Assembly (NCBI GenBank): GCA_037693485.1
Contig: CM075350.1
Location: 121,952,001-122,016,000, forward strand
DNA: 64,000 nucleotides
Direction: 5' to 3'
Source: Kitagawia praeruptora
Lineage: Eukaryota > Streptophyta > Magnoliopsida > Apiales > Apiaceae
Part shown: positions 22,286 through 33,700 of the stretch, in pieces
Layout of the letters: each line of letters begins with the position of its first letter
How positions within the stretch are numbered: position 1 is the stretch's first letter
Program-made: the position numbers and the translations under genes
The notes under the pieces: generated by a model
Seen by the model: only the letters and a program-made list of their open reading frames with translations
Databases searched by the model: none
Told to the model about the DNA's origin: nothing

Positions 22286-23380
22286 TTTAATGAATAAAAT
22301 AAAATGACTAGCATGCATCCTAGAGAGATAGAAGCTAGAAATAGAAGTGACGAATAAATCTAGTAGTAGATCCCCGAAGCAGCATAGTAAAAAAAATTCA
22401 TTTACTAGCATGCTAATAAAAAATAAGAAAGCCATTAAAAAGAAATTAGATTTAATATATATGACCTAAATCAAATATTTGCATGAGACATACATTATAA
22501 AATGCATGTGCATATTATGTGCCCAGTTACCATGTCAATAATATTCATTAATGTGCATTAATCATGTCATGAATATATATATTGTTGCATTGTATATATG
22601 CTTGCAAAATTGAGATATCGTGCAGAATTGCACAAAACTAGAGTGAGAAGCTTCATTCAATTCAGTGAGCTGCTGGAAATACTTTGCAAATAGTCTCTCT
22701 CAACATCTTTTGTTTCTTACAATGAGTTAGCTCGCGTAAGCTTAGAGGTGTTGTATTGGGATATTTGTATTTGATATAGAGGTTCACTCTCAGCGTGTGT
22801 CATAAGAGGTTGAAAAAGAATGAGAGAAAGAGATATAGCAAGATGATTCAGAATGGAAATAAGAATGAAAAAAGATCTACTGGAAGAAGGTTCCCGTAAC
22901 TAGATATCTCCCCCCGCACACAAGAATTTTGCAGAGGAGTAGATATTTGAGTAAGAAGGCCAGAAAAATGAGGTCTCGAGAAGAATACATCTCACTCATG
23001 AGGTCATATGACGAAGACGAAATTAGAGGAAAAGTTGAAGCTATAAGCAAGAATGACATGAAGATGTTACAGTATCGATCGAAGCATTAAAGGAGATTTA
23101 GTATGGTTTAAAGAAGAGATATTAGGTCACTAGCAACCTCAGAAAAGGAACCCCATTCAGCGACCTGACAGACATAGATGATGCTGATTTATGAAAGCTT
23201 CAGATACATTTGAGGATTTTGATGAAGAGTATATGCAAGAATCTAATTTTGACAAGAGTAACTTCGATAAGGTTGAACAGTTCAGGTCCCTCAATAGATA
23301 TAAGGGAACCTCTTGAAAAGGAAAAGAAGTGAAGCTCAAGCTGAAGAAAGCACAAATTACTAAGCTTCACAGATGAAGAT
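22286..23380. other. Debris resembling the 3' part of a Tat-type Gypsy element
   Basis: No intact gene. Near 22709-22745 the sequence ttgtttcttacaatgag, then agctcgcgtaagctt closely matches segments of Gypsy B near 51100 and 54360. Words ggttcc, ggaacc and ggtccc, frequent in Gypsy B, recur here (about 22889, 23145, 23284, 23308). It is probably an old Tat relic that served as the target of Copia A. Confidence 0.45.
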
Positions 23381-23632
23381 TGTTGGTCCCGGAAAGTATT
23401 GCAGAAGGGGGGTTGAATGCAATACTAATAAATTTAACAACTTAAATAGAGTTTGTAATTTACTAGTAGAAGAAATGCAATCACAAGTAATATCTAACAC
23501 GATGTTTCACAAAATAAGTGTTTTATTTATTTTGCGAGGATTTGCTACAACCTTGAGAACAAAATAATTCTCAAGCTTCGAATTCTCAAGAGATTACAGT
23601 TGTAGAGATATCTTTATTGTGTAATAGAGTGT

Positions 23633-23645
23633 TCTATTTATAGAG
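23633..23645 (-). promoter_or_regulatory. Copia A LTR TATA box
   Basis: The minus strand reads ctctataaatagaac, a good plant TATA box. It separates the motif-rich U3 (right side) from the transcribed part. The same box is at about 63373-63385 in the other LTR. Confidence 0.6.
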
Positions 23646-23974
23646 TGATAGTTGGATCTTTTTCTACTATACTATCACTATCAACATGGGTTGTTGAGTT
23701 GCTGTCATATTCTTTTTGCAACTCATTACATGATTTATTCCCATGTGATACACACAAAGTAACTTTAAATGCTTTCCACATTTGAGCCACCCAGATCTAG
23801 CAGTATTCAAATTTATCTGCTCTAAACTTTACAGGTTGCTCCATGTGATCTTTCGAGCTTCTATTATAGACTTTCCAAGCTTGCTGTAAATTTTGAACAT
23901 TGCAGCACGCCTGCTTCATTTGAACATGTACTTTGTCGCTTAATTTGACTTAGAAAATTCCTAAATCAAGTTGA

Positions 23975-24400
23975 TTCTATATGACAGTATGTTTGTCAAA
24001 AAGTTTGCTGTCAAAGGATTATTCTTTGATTGACAGTATAAGTTCCCCGCAGAGGTTGCTATCAAAGGATTGTGCTTTGGTTGACAGTATGAATTCCCCG
24101 CAAAGGTTGCTGTCAAGAATTCCAAACTTGCTGTCGCAAACTATATATGCAAGTTGCTGTCATCAGAATCTCCGCCAATGTTGCTGTCAAGTTGAAACTT
24201 GCTGTCGACCTAGGCAACATGCTGTTTCCTTGTAACCTTACTGTCAAATGCTTGATAGTAACTTTTATTCTTGCTATCGAACTTATGTATTTCTTGAGGC
24301 TTGAACATAATCGAACTTCTTCCAAGAATTACAATTATTACATGACAGTATTTATTTAATTACAAGAATACACTTCTGGCTATGACAGTATGTTCTACTT
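23975..24400. repeat. TGACAGTA / TGCTGTCA word array in Copia A U3
   Basis: About fifteen occurrences of tgacagta, tgctgtca or one-base variants lie in about 420 bp, in both orientations. They sit upstream of the LTR TATA box. The array is repeated in the 5' LTR from about 63720 to the window end. Confidence 0.8.
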
Positions 24401-24465
24401 AGTAAAACTAAGTATACCAATGAATCTAGTTAAGTTGTCTGATCTATCACCCATAAATCCCAACA

Positions 24466-24645
24466 ATCTCCCCCAATTTGTTTTTATGGACAATAAGGAC
24501 AAATTTACAAATATATCATGCTGACAACTTAACTAACATAGATCAGAATGAATAAATCCTTCATTTCTGAAAAATGTGATTAATCTAGATTGTTTTCAAA
24601 CAATGATCATAAAAGTTCATAATTAATCTAGAAAGAAAAAAATGT
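24466..24645 (-). other. Copia A polypurine tract and 3' untranslated region
   Basis: The minus strand next to the 3' LTR reads aaattgggggagat, a classic polypurine tract. The remainder up to the extra-ORF stop is non-coding. Confidence 0.75.
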
Positions 24646-25779
24646 TTACTTAGCTTTATTTGAACTTTCATTTAGCTCTTTTTCCTTCAGAGCCTTTCTG
24701 AGTTTCTCAATTAGCTCCTTTTCTTCAGGGGTCTCTGCATCATCTTCATTTTCTACGATGTATTTCCTGAGCATCAAGGAAGTAGTGTTTAACACATCTT
24801 TAAGTTCCATCCAATAAACTTTTTGCTTGACAATTGATCTGAATTTCAACACATTTCCCTCCATCTTGAATCTTTTGCCAGGAAGCTGATTTAAGGTTTC
24901 CCTTCTTAGTCTGTCCAAGCTGGGATCCTCTCCTTTCCTTTGATCAAAAATCATGTCTAGCTCCCAAGAACACAGTGTTTCAAGCTTGTTTGATGATCCT
25001 ACCACTTGCCAGTACAGTTCTTTTAGCACACTAGTTCTCAACATAGAAAAGCTGTCTGCATAGATTTCTTCTTTGCCATAATTGATTCTCAAAGGATTGT
25101 CCAGTACACATGGCTGATAGTTTGATCCATTGCTGTTGAGTTTACTGCAGCTTTCCTTCATTTGAGCTTCAATCTCATCTTCTATCTGTTGACGAGATTT
25201 GTGCCTTGGGGTTAATTCTTCTTTGAATTTCTGCTCTGCCTCATATCTATCCATTTCTGGCTTTGTGTATGGTTTCTCCATTTCTGCCCAGTTGTACTCA
25301 GGAATGGGATTGTCTTCTTCATATTCCAGACCTAGGGCTTGATAGATATCTTCATCATTGTGAAGTGTCCAATCACCATATTTACCAATAAATTCAGCAT
25401 GTCTGGCTTCATAGTATTTGAGAACATGGTCCATGACCTTCTTTGAAATATCATCATAGGTTTGCAAGAGTTCAACCATCCTTTCCAAATTGAAATAATT
25501 AATTCTTCGTTTTACAGTTTCAAATGTTGAATTAAGATTGCTTGAAACCACCCTTGATTTTGTTACCTGAGTGAAGTCAGGTTCTACCATAATTGCTCTT
25601 TCCTTGTTCTCCCACAGAACATATCCTGTTGCATTTTCCTTTGAATCATCTAAGTCTACAGACACAGATGTGATTGAATTTCTGGCATTCTCCTGCAACT
25701 TTTCAAAGCTATTCATTCTTCTTCTCATGATGGGTTTCTTAAGTCCCAACCCTGTAGCTTTTTCTTTTCCTTTGTACAC
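24646..25779 (-). pseudogene. Copia A extra ORF, C-terminal part (open for 377 codons)
   Basis: This open stretch ends the extra ORF of Copia A, which is broken upstream. It is charged and mostly helical in appearance, rich in Glu and Lys. It ends with EKELIEKLRKALKEKELNE, a likely coiled coil. I do not recognise a domain. It lies directly upstream of the 3' untranslated region and in the sense orientation of the element. The upstream part (25725-28591, then 55386-56429) is separated by frameshifts and the Gypsy B insertion. Confidence 0.6.
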
Positions 25780-28591
25780 AACTTTTCCCTTTTTCTTCTG
25801 TTTGCCTTTCTTTTGATTCTTACTGTCTTGGATGTTTTGACAGTAGAATCATTGATAGCATCTTTGATAGGGCTTCTGATAGTGTCTTCTTTGATAGCAT
25901 CTTTCATGACAGTGTCTTCATCTTCCCTGACAACATCTTTGACAGTAACTTTATTTTTCTTGACAGTATCTTTGTTGATAGTATCTTTTTTAGAATAGAT
26001 ACTGTCAATTTCCATTTCTACTTGATTAGTCTTCAATGCTTCAAGTAATTCCTTTTCTTCCTCCTTTTCTTCATTTTTCTTGCTTGTTCCAGGAGTTTCT
26101 GAAGTTTCCTTTGGCTCAGTTTCTTTAGCTTGGGATTGCTCTTTTGAAGAATCTCCCTTTTCTGACTTTTAAGCTCCTCCAGCTTTGCCTCCACCTTCAT
26201 TGTCATCACCATCTTTATCCAAGGTGTCATCAAATGAGCAGCTTTCACCTTTGGCATTTCTGCTTTCATTTGCTTTGGTAATGAGCTTCTTAATTTTAGC
26301 AATGTATTCCTCATCTCTCTTTGCCAATAGCTTGTGGATATCTTTAACTGCTTGAATCCTTTCCTTGGTTATGGGAGCTTTCAGCAATAACTTCAGTACA
26401 TCCATGATGATTTTGCTCTTTAGAGACGTTTTGCCTTCAAGAGTTAAAAAACCAAGTCCCTTAGTTCCTTTGGCTGTTACCTGTCTGAAGCTAACACCAT
26501 ATGGCTGGAGACTTATTTCTGGAAGTTTGCTATTCACCATTGAATTCAGTTGCAGAAAGAGACTTTCATTAAAGATGGTAGACTTTGTCTTGACAAGTAG
26601 ACCAAGGATGTACTGTACTCTGGAAGAGAAGGTTTCTAGCAGTTGCATTGTTATGAATATTGAATGTCTGCTCTTTAGAAACACTTCAACTACCCACCTT
26701 TTCTCTTAGCTAATTTTCACAGATAGGTTGATAATCTTTTCTTTCAAAACTTCTGCAAATTTAGCAGGTTTTCCTCCAGATTCTGTGATTGCTTTATTCA
26801 CCAGAGTATTGAATTCCTCATCCTTATTATTTAGGGTGCTCTCCATATGACTTATCATCATAGAATCAACTTCTTCTTGAGAGTATGTGCTTCCATCAGT
26901 CCAAGTAACAATCTCACAAGGATTCACATATTCAGGCAACTTGTCCTTTCCTTTGCCCATCCTGTTTGACTCCTCCTTTTCTCTCCAAAGCCTCTCCAAA
27001 GTGGATTCTTTCTTTTCAGGAACTGGTTCACTAATTTTGATGGAAGATGATTTATTTCTTTGTATCAGTTTCAATACTTCCTCAGATACTAGCATTGTCT
27101 CCCCATCTACTTCAGTTTCAAACAGTTCACCAGTTCCAGAGGCTATAACAGTTTCTTTTTCCTCCCCCTTACTCCTTTGCTCCCCCTATCTCTCAGCTTC
27201 CCCCCCTTGTGACTTCATTTGCATTACTGGTTGCTCCACTAGTTGCTCAGCTTCTTTCTGATCTATCACTTTCTCCCCCTTAGATAAGTTGACAGCATTG
27301 ATGATAGAAGAAAGAGACGGCAGAGTTGCTTGAATCTCAACAAATCCAGTTTTCACAGTATAAGACAGGTTGTCTAACTTGCTTTCCATCTTTGCACACC
27401 TGTCTTCAATAGCTTGGAGCCTGTCATTAGCAGAAGGACCACTAGACCTAAGCCTCTTTGGAGGTTGAGGATAAGTCTAGGGCAAGATGGCTGTTGGGGT
27501 TCTTACACTCTCATTATTTTTATAGATGATCTCATCATCTCTCATAGTAAGTCCCTCAAGGCCTAATGCCTTTTGATAAATGGCTCCCTCATTTTCACTC
27601 TGGACATGCTCAAGTCCCTCACCTTTTGCCAGCACATTTGGCTACCTCTCATTTTTAGAATCACTTCTCTTTTCTTTTATCTCTTTTTTCTTTTGCTCTC
27701 CCTCACTCATCCTAGATGCATGAGTATGAACAGTACTAGCATGCAATGAAGAGAAAGATGATTTAGATTTTACCTTAAAAGCCTTGGAGAGTGGCATGTC
27801 ATCATCAGAGATGTCCTCAATTAATCCTTCCTGAAATTGAGATTGATCAGGGTTGACAGCATCTTTGTCCAATAAGTTACTGTCAGAAGGTCTATTGACA
27901 GCAACTTTAGGAAGGCCTTTGACAGCATCTTTTACCAGAATATTACTGTCACTTGATTGTTTGACAGAACTTTCTGGATTGTCCTTGACAACAACTTTGG
28001 CTGTGACAGCAACTTCCCTAGGGTAAGATGCTTTGAGGGAATCGATCAAGATGCTGGCTGTTTCAATATCTGACAAAAATCCACGTTGATCTAATCCAGT
28101 GTTTGAAGGAGTGGTATCCATTTCACTTTGAGAAATGGGTTCTTGTGGACCACTTGATGGGGGCTCATCCATGGTTTGAGATGGATGATCAAAACCTGAG
28201 GGGTTGGTACTGTCCCCCTCTCTAGGTTTTTTCAGAAGAAACAATGGATGTGGGAATGAAGGTAGAAGTATGAATTTTAGATGGATCATTTGGCTGTTCC
28301 ACAGAAGAAAATTGTGGAACATCAAAGGTAGGAATGAATTCCTCACTGTGCTCTATCTCTATGTGTATATCTTCAAGTATAGGCTCCTCAAGAGTGAGTT
28401 CTTGAGGTTGTGCAGACTCTTCACAAGATGCCTTGGGAGACAGGCCAATTTTAATAGATGCCTCTTGTTGAGAAGAGACACCTAGAGGTGAGTTTATTTC
28501 CCTATTATCCTCTACAGTCTTTTGGGAAACTGTAGGGTGGCTGATAGTAACCTTGGCCCTTCTAGCTCTCTTCTTCTTAGGCTCAGAAGGG
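25725..28591 (-). pseudogene. Copia A extra ORF, central part, degraded
   Basis: Open pieces in changing frames (28591-28222, 28346-27642, 27389-27186, 27095-26706, 26684-26169, 26314-26033, 26036-25725) are separated by stops and indels. The content is a Ser/Pro/Gln-rich linker with GVSSQQEA, which resembles GVSSQQGA in the Copia C extra ORF. Lys/Glu-rich helical parts follow. Two linkers encode repeated KDTV/KDAV-like peptides whose DNA is made of TGACAG(T/C)A words (about 25815-25995 and 27840-28015). The right edge at 28591 is where Gypsy B entered; the protein continues at 55386. Confidence 0.7.
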
Positions 28592-28596
28592 GCTAC

Positions 28597-29311
28597 TGTT
28601 GTGTCCAAATTTATCATGGGCTGGATTTAGGCCCATTAAGCTATAGGGTTCGATCCATACAAGCCAGAAGATAGATCCCTTACGAGTTGTGAAGGTCAGA
28701 TAGAAGAAATGACTAAGGAAGTATGAGTATCAGGAGGTTCCCAATGGTCAGGAAGCTGAGCTGAGCACTAGAAGACCAGGTTCCTCCCAGCAGAAGAGTT
28801 CGAGTTAGCATAGCAACAGCCATAGAAATGATAAAAGCATGTGAAGAGTTATCCAGTCTAACCAGTTTGTTATTTGTGCAGGTACTGACGCCTAAAGGGA
28901 GGTCCCTAAGCAATATGTCCCGAAATAAGGAGGTTCCTGAGAAACAGGCTCCTGAGATATAGGTTCCTGAGTACCAGGTTCCTACGAGTTGCCAATAGAA
29001 AGTTCTAGAAGCCATCTAGAACAGATAAACGAATTGATATTGGAGAATAATTCTAGGGCGCAGATGATCCTAGAATATCTCTGATCAATGAGAGAATTAT
29101 AGTAGGGTACGAACTCGAGTTCTACACTACTTAGCCAACTAGTTCGTGAAAGACTCTAAAGGAACCTGAGTCCTACACGAACTAGGTGACCGAATACAGC
29201 TATTCCAGTAAGAGACAGAATCATATTAGAACTACGTGAGCTTGATCCCTATATATACAAGAGTACGTAGGCACCTCAAGGGTAAGACGCATTAAGTTCT
29301 CTGATTCTCTC
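28597..29311 (+). repeat. Gypsy B left LTR, first part
   Basis: Starts tgttgtgtccaaa. It is interrupted after ctctc (29307-29311) by Copia C and resumes at 43463. Removing Copia C and one TSD copy gives 865 bp, the length of the right LTR. It contains repeated ggttcct words near 28730-28985. Confidence 0.93.
29249..29259 (+). promoter_or_regulatory. Gypsy B LTR TATA box
   Basis: ctatatataca, about 650 bp into the LTR. The same box is at 55169-55178 in the right LTR. Position and sequence suit the element promoter. Confidence 0.6.
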
Positions 29312-30605
29312 TGTTGAGTATTGAACACGGTAAAAGAATACAGAGGGGGGGGGGGTGAATGGATTCTTGAACTTTTCTTGGATTGAGTCTGTGTAGCAGA
29401 TAAGTGCCTGTGTGTGCAGAAATTAAGGTGCGGATAAATAAACAACACAAGACACAATATCACTTTAATCTAATGTATATTAGATAAAGGTTGCTACAAT
29501 CTGTGAATACAAATGGTAGTATTCTCAGCTTCGTTTTTCTCAGAGAGATATAGCTTACAGTGTATGAAAAACTTGACTCACAAAAGTTACTAAGTTATGA
29601 AGTGAGGCTGTGTCCTTATAGAACATGGATACAGCCTGCTTACTACAAATAAGGTAGCTAAAACACATTACTTTCTAGTCTGTCTATCCTTTTTGAGTAA
29701 GTGTCCAAACGGTTACAGATTTGACTTTGCAAAGCCTGTTTAGATCCACTTCTTTAGCTCCTTGTCTCTTCTATATCTCTCCAATCTTCCTTGTAGGCTT
29801 TCCAGAGCACGTTACAGGTTGTGGTCCATAAAGTGCATTGGCTTGTTGCAGGTTTCTGACTTGTACAATTTCTTCAGTATTTTGTCTCCAAGAATGTATT
29901 CGAGAAGTGACTAAGTAAGTGATTCGAGAACTAGAATTGACTTGATCGATAACTCTGAGTTCTCGAATACTGTTATAGTGACATATCGAACCACTTCTCG
30001 AATAGCTCTTTTCCATCAGGATTCCTTGAGTTGTCGAATAGAGCATTTGACTTATCGAATCCTCGAGTTGTCGAATAGCTTTCTGAGTCTTTGAGATATC
30101 GAATGGAACTTTGACTTGTTGACTCTTTGAGAACTCGAATACCATCTTGACTTGTTGACTTCTTGAGTTCTCGAATAGAGTAGTAGACATATCGAATCCC
30201 TGAGATATCGAATGAGATATCGAACAGTGTATTCAGAGATATCGAATAGTGTCTTGAGATATCGAATCTCTGACTTCTCGAATGCTGGACTTCTCGAATA
30301 GACAAATATACTTCTCGAATTGATACTTAGGCAAATTCTTCATTTCTTCAAATCCCAACTGTGATTATTTGGCAGTCTTTAACTCCTTGCTTGAGGCATG
30401 AACCATGGAACTTCTTTCAAGCATTATTTTAGACTCTATTTGTACAGTTACACAACTAGGATTTGATGCCTATTACAAGTACAATACAAACAGAAACTCT
30501 ACAACTAGAGGTTCCCTCAGTTAAGAGGTCATGTAAGTAATGCAAAGCATTACAAACAATTATGCTTGTTATTAGATGTATACAGGCATGCCTCTGTAAC
30601 TAACA
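29312..30605 (-). repeat. Copia C 3' LTR
   Basis: 1294 bp from tgttgagtattg to taactaaca. It has an 11-G run near 29346 where the other LTR has 8, which explains the 3-bp length difference. Confidence 0.95.
29893..30325. repeat. TCGAAT word array in Copia C U3 (3' LTR copy)
   Basis: About 20 tcgaa or ttcga cores lie in about 430 bp, most within ga[g/c][t/a]tntcgaatag, such as gagttctcgaatag, gacttctcgaatag and gagatatcgaatag. Both orientations occur. The same array is at about 42752-43185 in the 5' LTR. Confidence 0.9.
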
Positions 30606-30766
30606 ATCTCCCCCAAATTGTGAGTGAGACCCTTAGTCACAATTTCATGTCTGATAACAAGTCTAACATACATTAAAGATAAAACTTTTAAAAGTACAGG
30701 TATGTGATTTGATTGAACACATAAATGAAATTACAAGATAAATACTTCTTACAGTATGATGAGGTA
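30606..30766 (-). other. Copia C polypurine tract and 3' untranslated region
   Basis: The minus strand reads caatttgggggagat just before the 3' LTR, nearly the same tract as in Copia A. The rest is non-coding up to the extra-ORF stop. Confidence 0.8.
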
Positions 30767-33700
30767 CTAGCCGTTTTCTTTTGATTGCATCTCCATTGCC
30801 TTGGCTTGTAGATCATCATATGCTTTCTGTTTCCTTTCTTTCTCCTTTCTTGCAATCTCATCTACTGCTCTCATGATTTCTGTCATAGCATCCAATTCTT
30901 CAATCATAATAGAGTTTTTGAAATCTTCAAGCACTGGCTTCAGAATGTTGGCAGGATAGTGACTGAGTAGGTTCATTCTTATATTGACATTGTCTCCATT
31001 TCTCCTCCTATACTTCACCACATAGGGATCAAACTGAACTTTACACAATCTCTTTGCCCTTAGCTTTTCTGCTTCAATCTCCAGTCTATCAATTTCTTTC
31101 TCCCTTTCTAACCATTTCTCATAGCAGCCCTTCCTTATCTTCTCAGCATATTCTTTCTTCATTTTCACAAAGTCAATCAATTCTAGCTTCCATACTTTCT
31201 CCACCTTGTCCTTAGAATCCAGCAATGCAATGATTCTTTCTATCTCATACAATTTACCCCAATGTTGACAACCCCCTTGTTTGAATTTCATTTCTTTCCC
31301 ATCAGTGTACTTGATTACAAGGTGGTCATCCACAATTGCAGCATAGCATATCTTTTGAGCTCTTAGAAATAGCAGTTGCTCTTCATCAAAGTCTTCATCA
31401 AGTGGCTGGAGCTTTAATCCTGGAAGGATTGTTAGGGCTCTAGATTTGGATAGCTTCACTCTCCTTGCAACATGTTTAAATTTTATCCTCTTGACATGGT
31501 TGCTTGGCAGAAATCTTTGACCTTGGTTGGTAGACCATAGTAGTATTCCATTAGCAGATTGCTTTCTGAAACATACACATGGTTTCTTGACTTGAATCTT
31601 CTTCTTTTCTTGAGATGGTAAGACAGTTGCAGAAGCCATAGATGTAGATTTTGCTAGGTCACTACTAACAGTATTCACCCTAGACTTAGAGTCTTGTGTT
31701 GTGGTGAGATTACTGCTAGCATTGCCTAAGGCTTGCTGTCTTCCACTCTTTCTCACATATGTTTTACCCTGGTCATCATCATCCTTTTCATCCTTGTCCC
31801 CCTTTTTCTTCTTATCTTCATCACCCTTATCTCTCCTGTGATGTCTTCTCCTCCCATCACCTTTGTCTTCAGAATCATCATCCTTATTTCTCCTAGGTTG
31901 AGCCATCTCTGGAATTTCACCAGTTGCAGTATAGGTTCTGAGGATATGCAGTGCCTCAATTTCTTCAGCATTTCTGGCTCCAACCTTCTTCTGTAATTGA
32001 TCAATGATAGCAATGATCAGTCTGTGATTTCTGGAGGTGAGATCATGAGGAATGACCAATTGCTTGATATCTTCAATTCTGGTACCAGACTGATAAATAA
32101 TTGTCCATGGCTTCTTGATCACTTCTGGTAGCCTTGTAGGTTGACCATTCCTCAAATCATCAAACAGACTCTTGCTGTTCTCATTTTTCTTCTCAATGAT
32201 CTCAAGTATGGCATCTATCTCTGAGTGCTTTAGGTCTTGTAGAGTCTGGTATGTTAGATGCCATATCTTTAGTTTGGAAACCATCACTATCTCCTTGACC
32301 CATATATTGTTGACTTTCTTGGGGATGACAGTGATGTAGTCTATCTGCTTCTTCACCTCCCTCAGATAAAACTGAGTGTCACCAACCTGTTCCCTTATGG
32401 CTTTCAGAAACTCCAAGAAGGCTTTATCATGATAGTCATTGGAGTTAGCAACTTCTTGTAGCTTGGCCTCAGTAACAACTTTGACTTCTACAGGCTTGGC
32501 ACTCTCAGATATAGAGATTGGAGGTTTGTCAGATGGCATACTCCCTGCAACCACTGTGGTAGTTATGGATTGCTTTTGTCCTCCAGGAGTAATGATGTGC
32601 ACAGTTGGTAAGGTGACAACTGGCAAAATAGATGGAGGCTCATCTACTTTGGCTTTTCCCTTGCCAGGCACATTTGCTAGAGATTTAGAAGCCCTTTGTT
32701 GACCACCCTCTTTGATTATTATGCCTTTCTCTCCCTTTGTCTCCCCCTTTGAATTTGAGTTCCTAGCCTTCTTCTCCCCCTTAGGCTTGTTGTCAGGCAC
32801 AGAGGCTGTAGAAATGTCCTTTGGTAGTGAAGATTCATCAGGTAGAGGGAGACCCATATGCTTCATCATTGCAGCTAACATGGATTGTTGATGCAGAAGG
32901 ACATCAGCTGTGGTGGATGCTTGAGTGTCCAACTGATCATTTAGCAATGCAACCTTTTCTGTGAGATGAGCATTGGTCTTGGTGAGAGTAGCTACCTCCT
33001 GCTCAAGAGTGTTGACCTTAGTGAATAACTCATTGGCCTTGAAGCCAGATAAAGATTGATCCTGCAGCCTCTTCACTTCATATTTAGACAATTCATGCAC
33101 AGGGACATCAGTCACTAGTCTATCTCCATAAAGATTTTTGAACATTATCCTCAGCATGGCATTGGCATCTGTAGTCTGGTCAGATAGATTCTGAAATTGA
33201 TGCCCCAGACCTGTGACAGCATCTTTTAGCACAGCCAGCCCATTGTCCACCTGAGTGCAGGTAGAGTTGCAGTGTTTGATGTCCTTGAAAACACTGTCCA
33301 ATTGAGGAAATTTAGCATCAAAGGCCCTCTTGACTTCTGCTACTGAAGTGGCTGTCTTATCACACACCCTGTTGACTTCAGTTTTGACTCCCTTGCCAAG
33401 ATAGTGTGCAGCCTTGAGGAAACCCTTGTAGGAGTCATTTACAGCTTCATACACTTCACCAGGTGACAGGTATTTTGCATTGGAGCCCAGTGAAGTGATG
33501 TATTCCTCCCTGAGATACTGAAGTGCTTCATCGAGAGTAATATCATATTTTCCTTGCAACCAGGCATCTATGTTGCCATCTCTCTCAGCATCATCAATGA
33601 TCTTTGACTTCTGCACTTCCACATCATCCCTATGGCATAACAGAATAGCCTCATAGTCTGGATTGGGCATGTCTGCAGTGAGAAGGTGCTGAGCAATCTT

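Larger units (their letters stand above)
23381..24465 (-). repeat. Copia A 3' LTR
   Basis: 1085 bp from tgttggtcccgg to atcccaaca. It matches 63109-64000 closely, with a 13-bp indel near the left end (cttaa versus a duplicated caacta piece). Confidence 0.93.

Noticed and set aside
29221..29463. Short minus-strand frames across LTR junctions (also 42123-42320)
   Set aside because: They span an insertion boundary or repeat in both LTRs; they are chance readings of LTR DNA.
29893..30325. CRISPR array or simple satellite
   Set aside because: Repeats are short, in both orientations, with variable spacing and no conserved spacers; the context is an LTR of a plant element.
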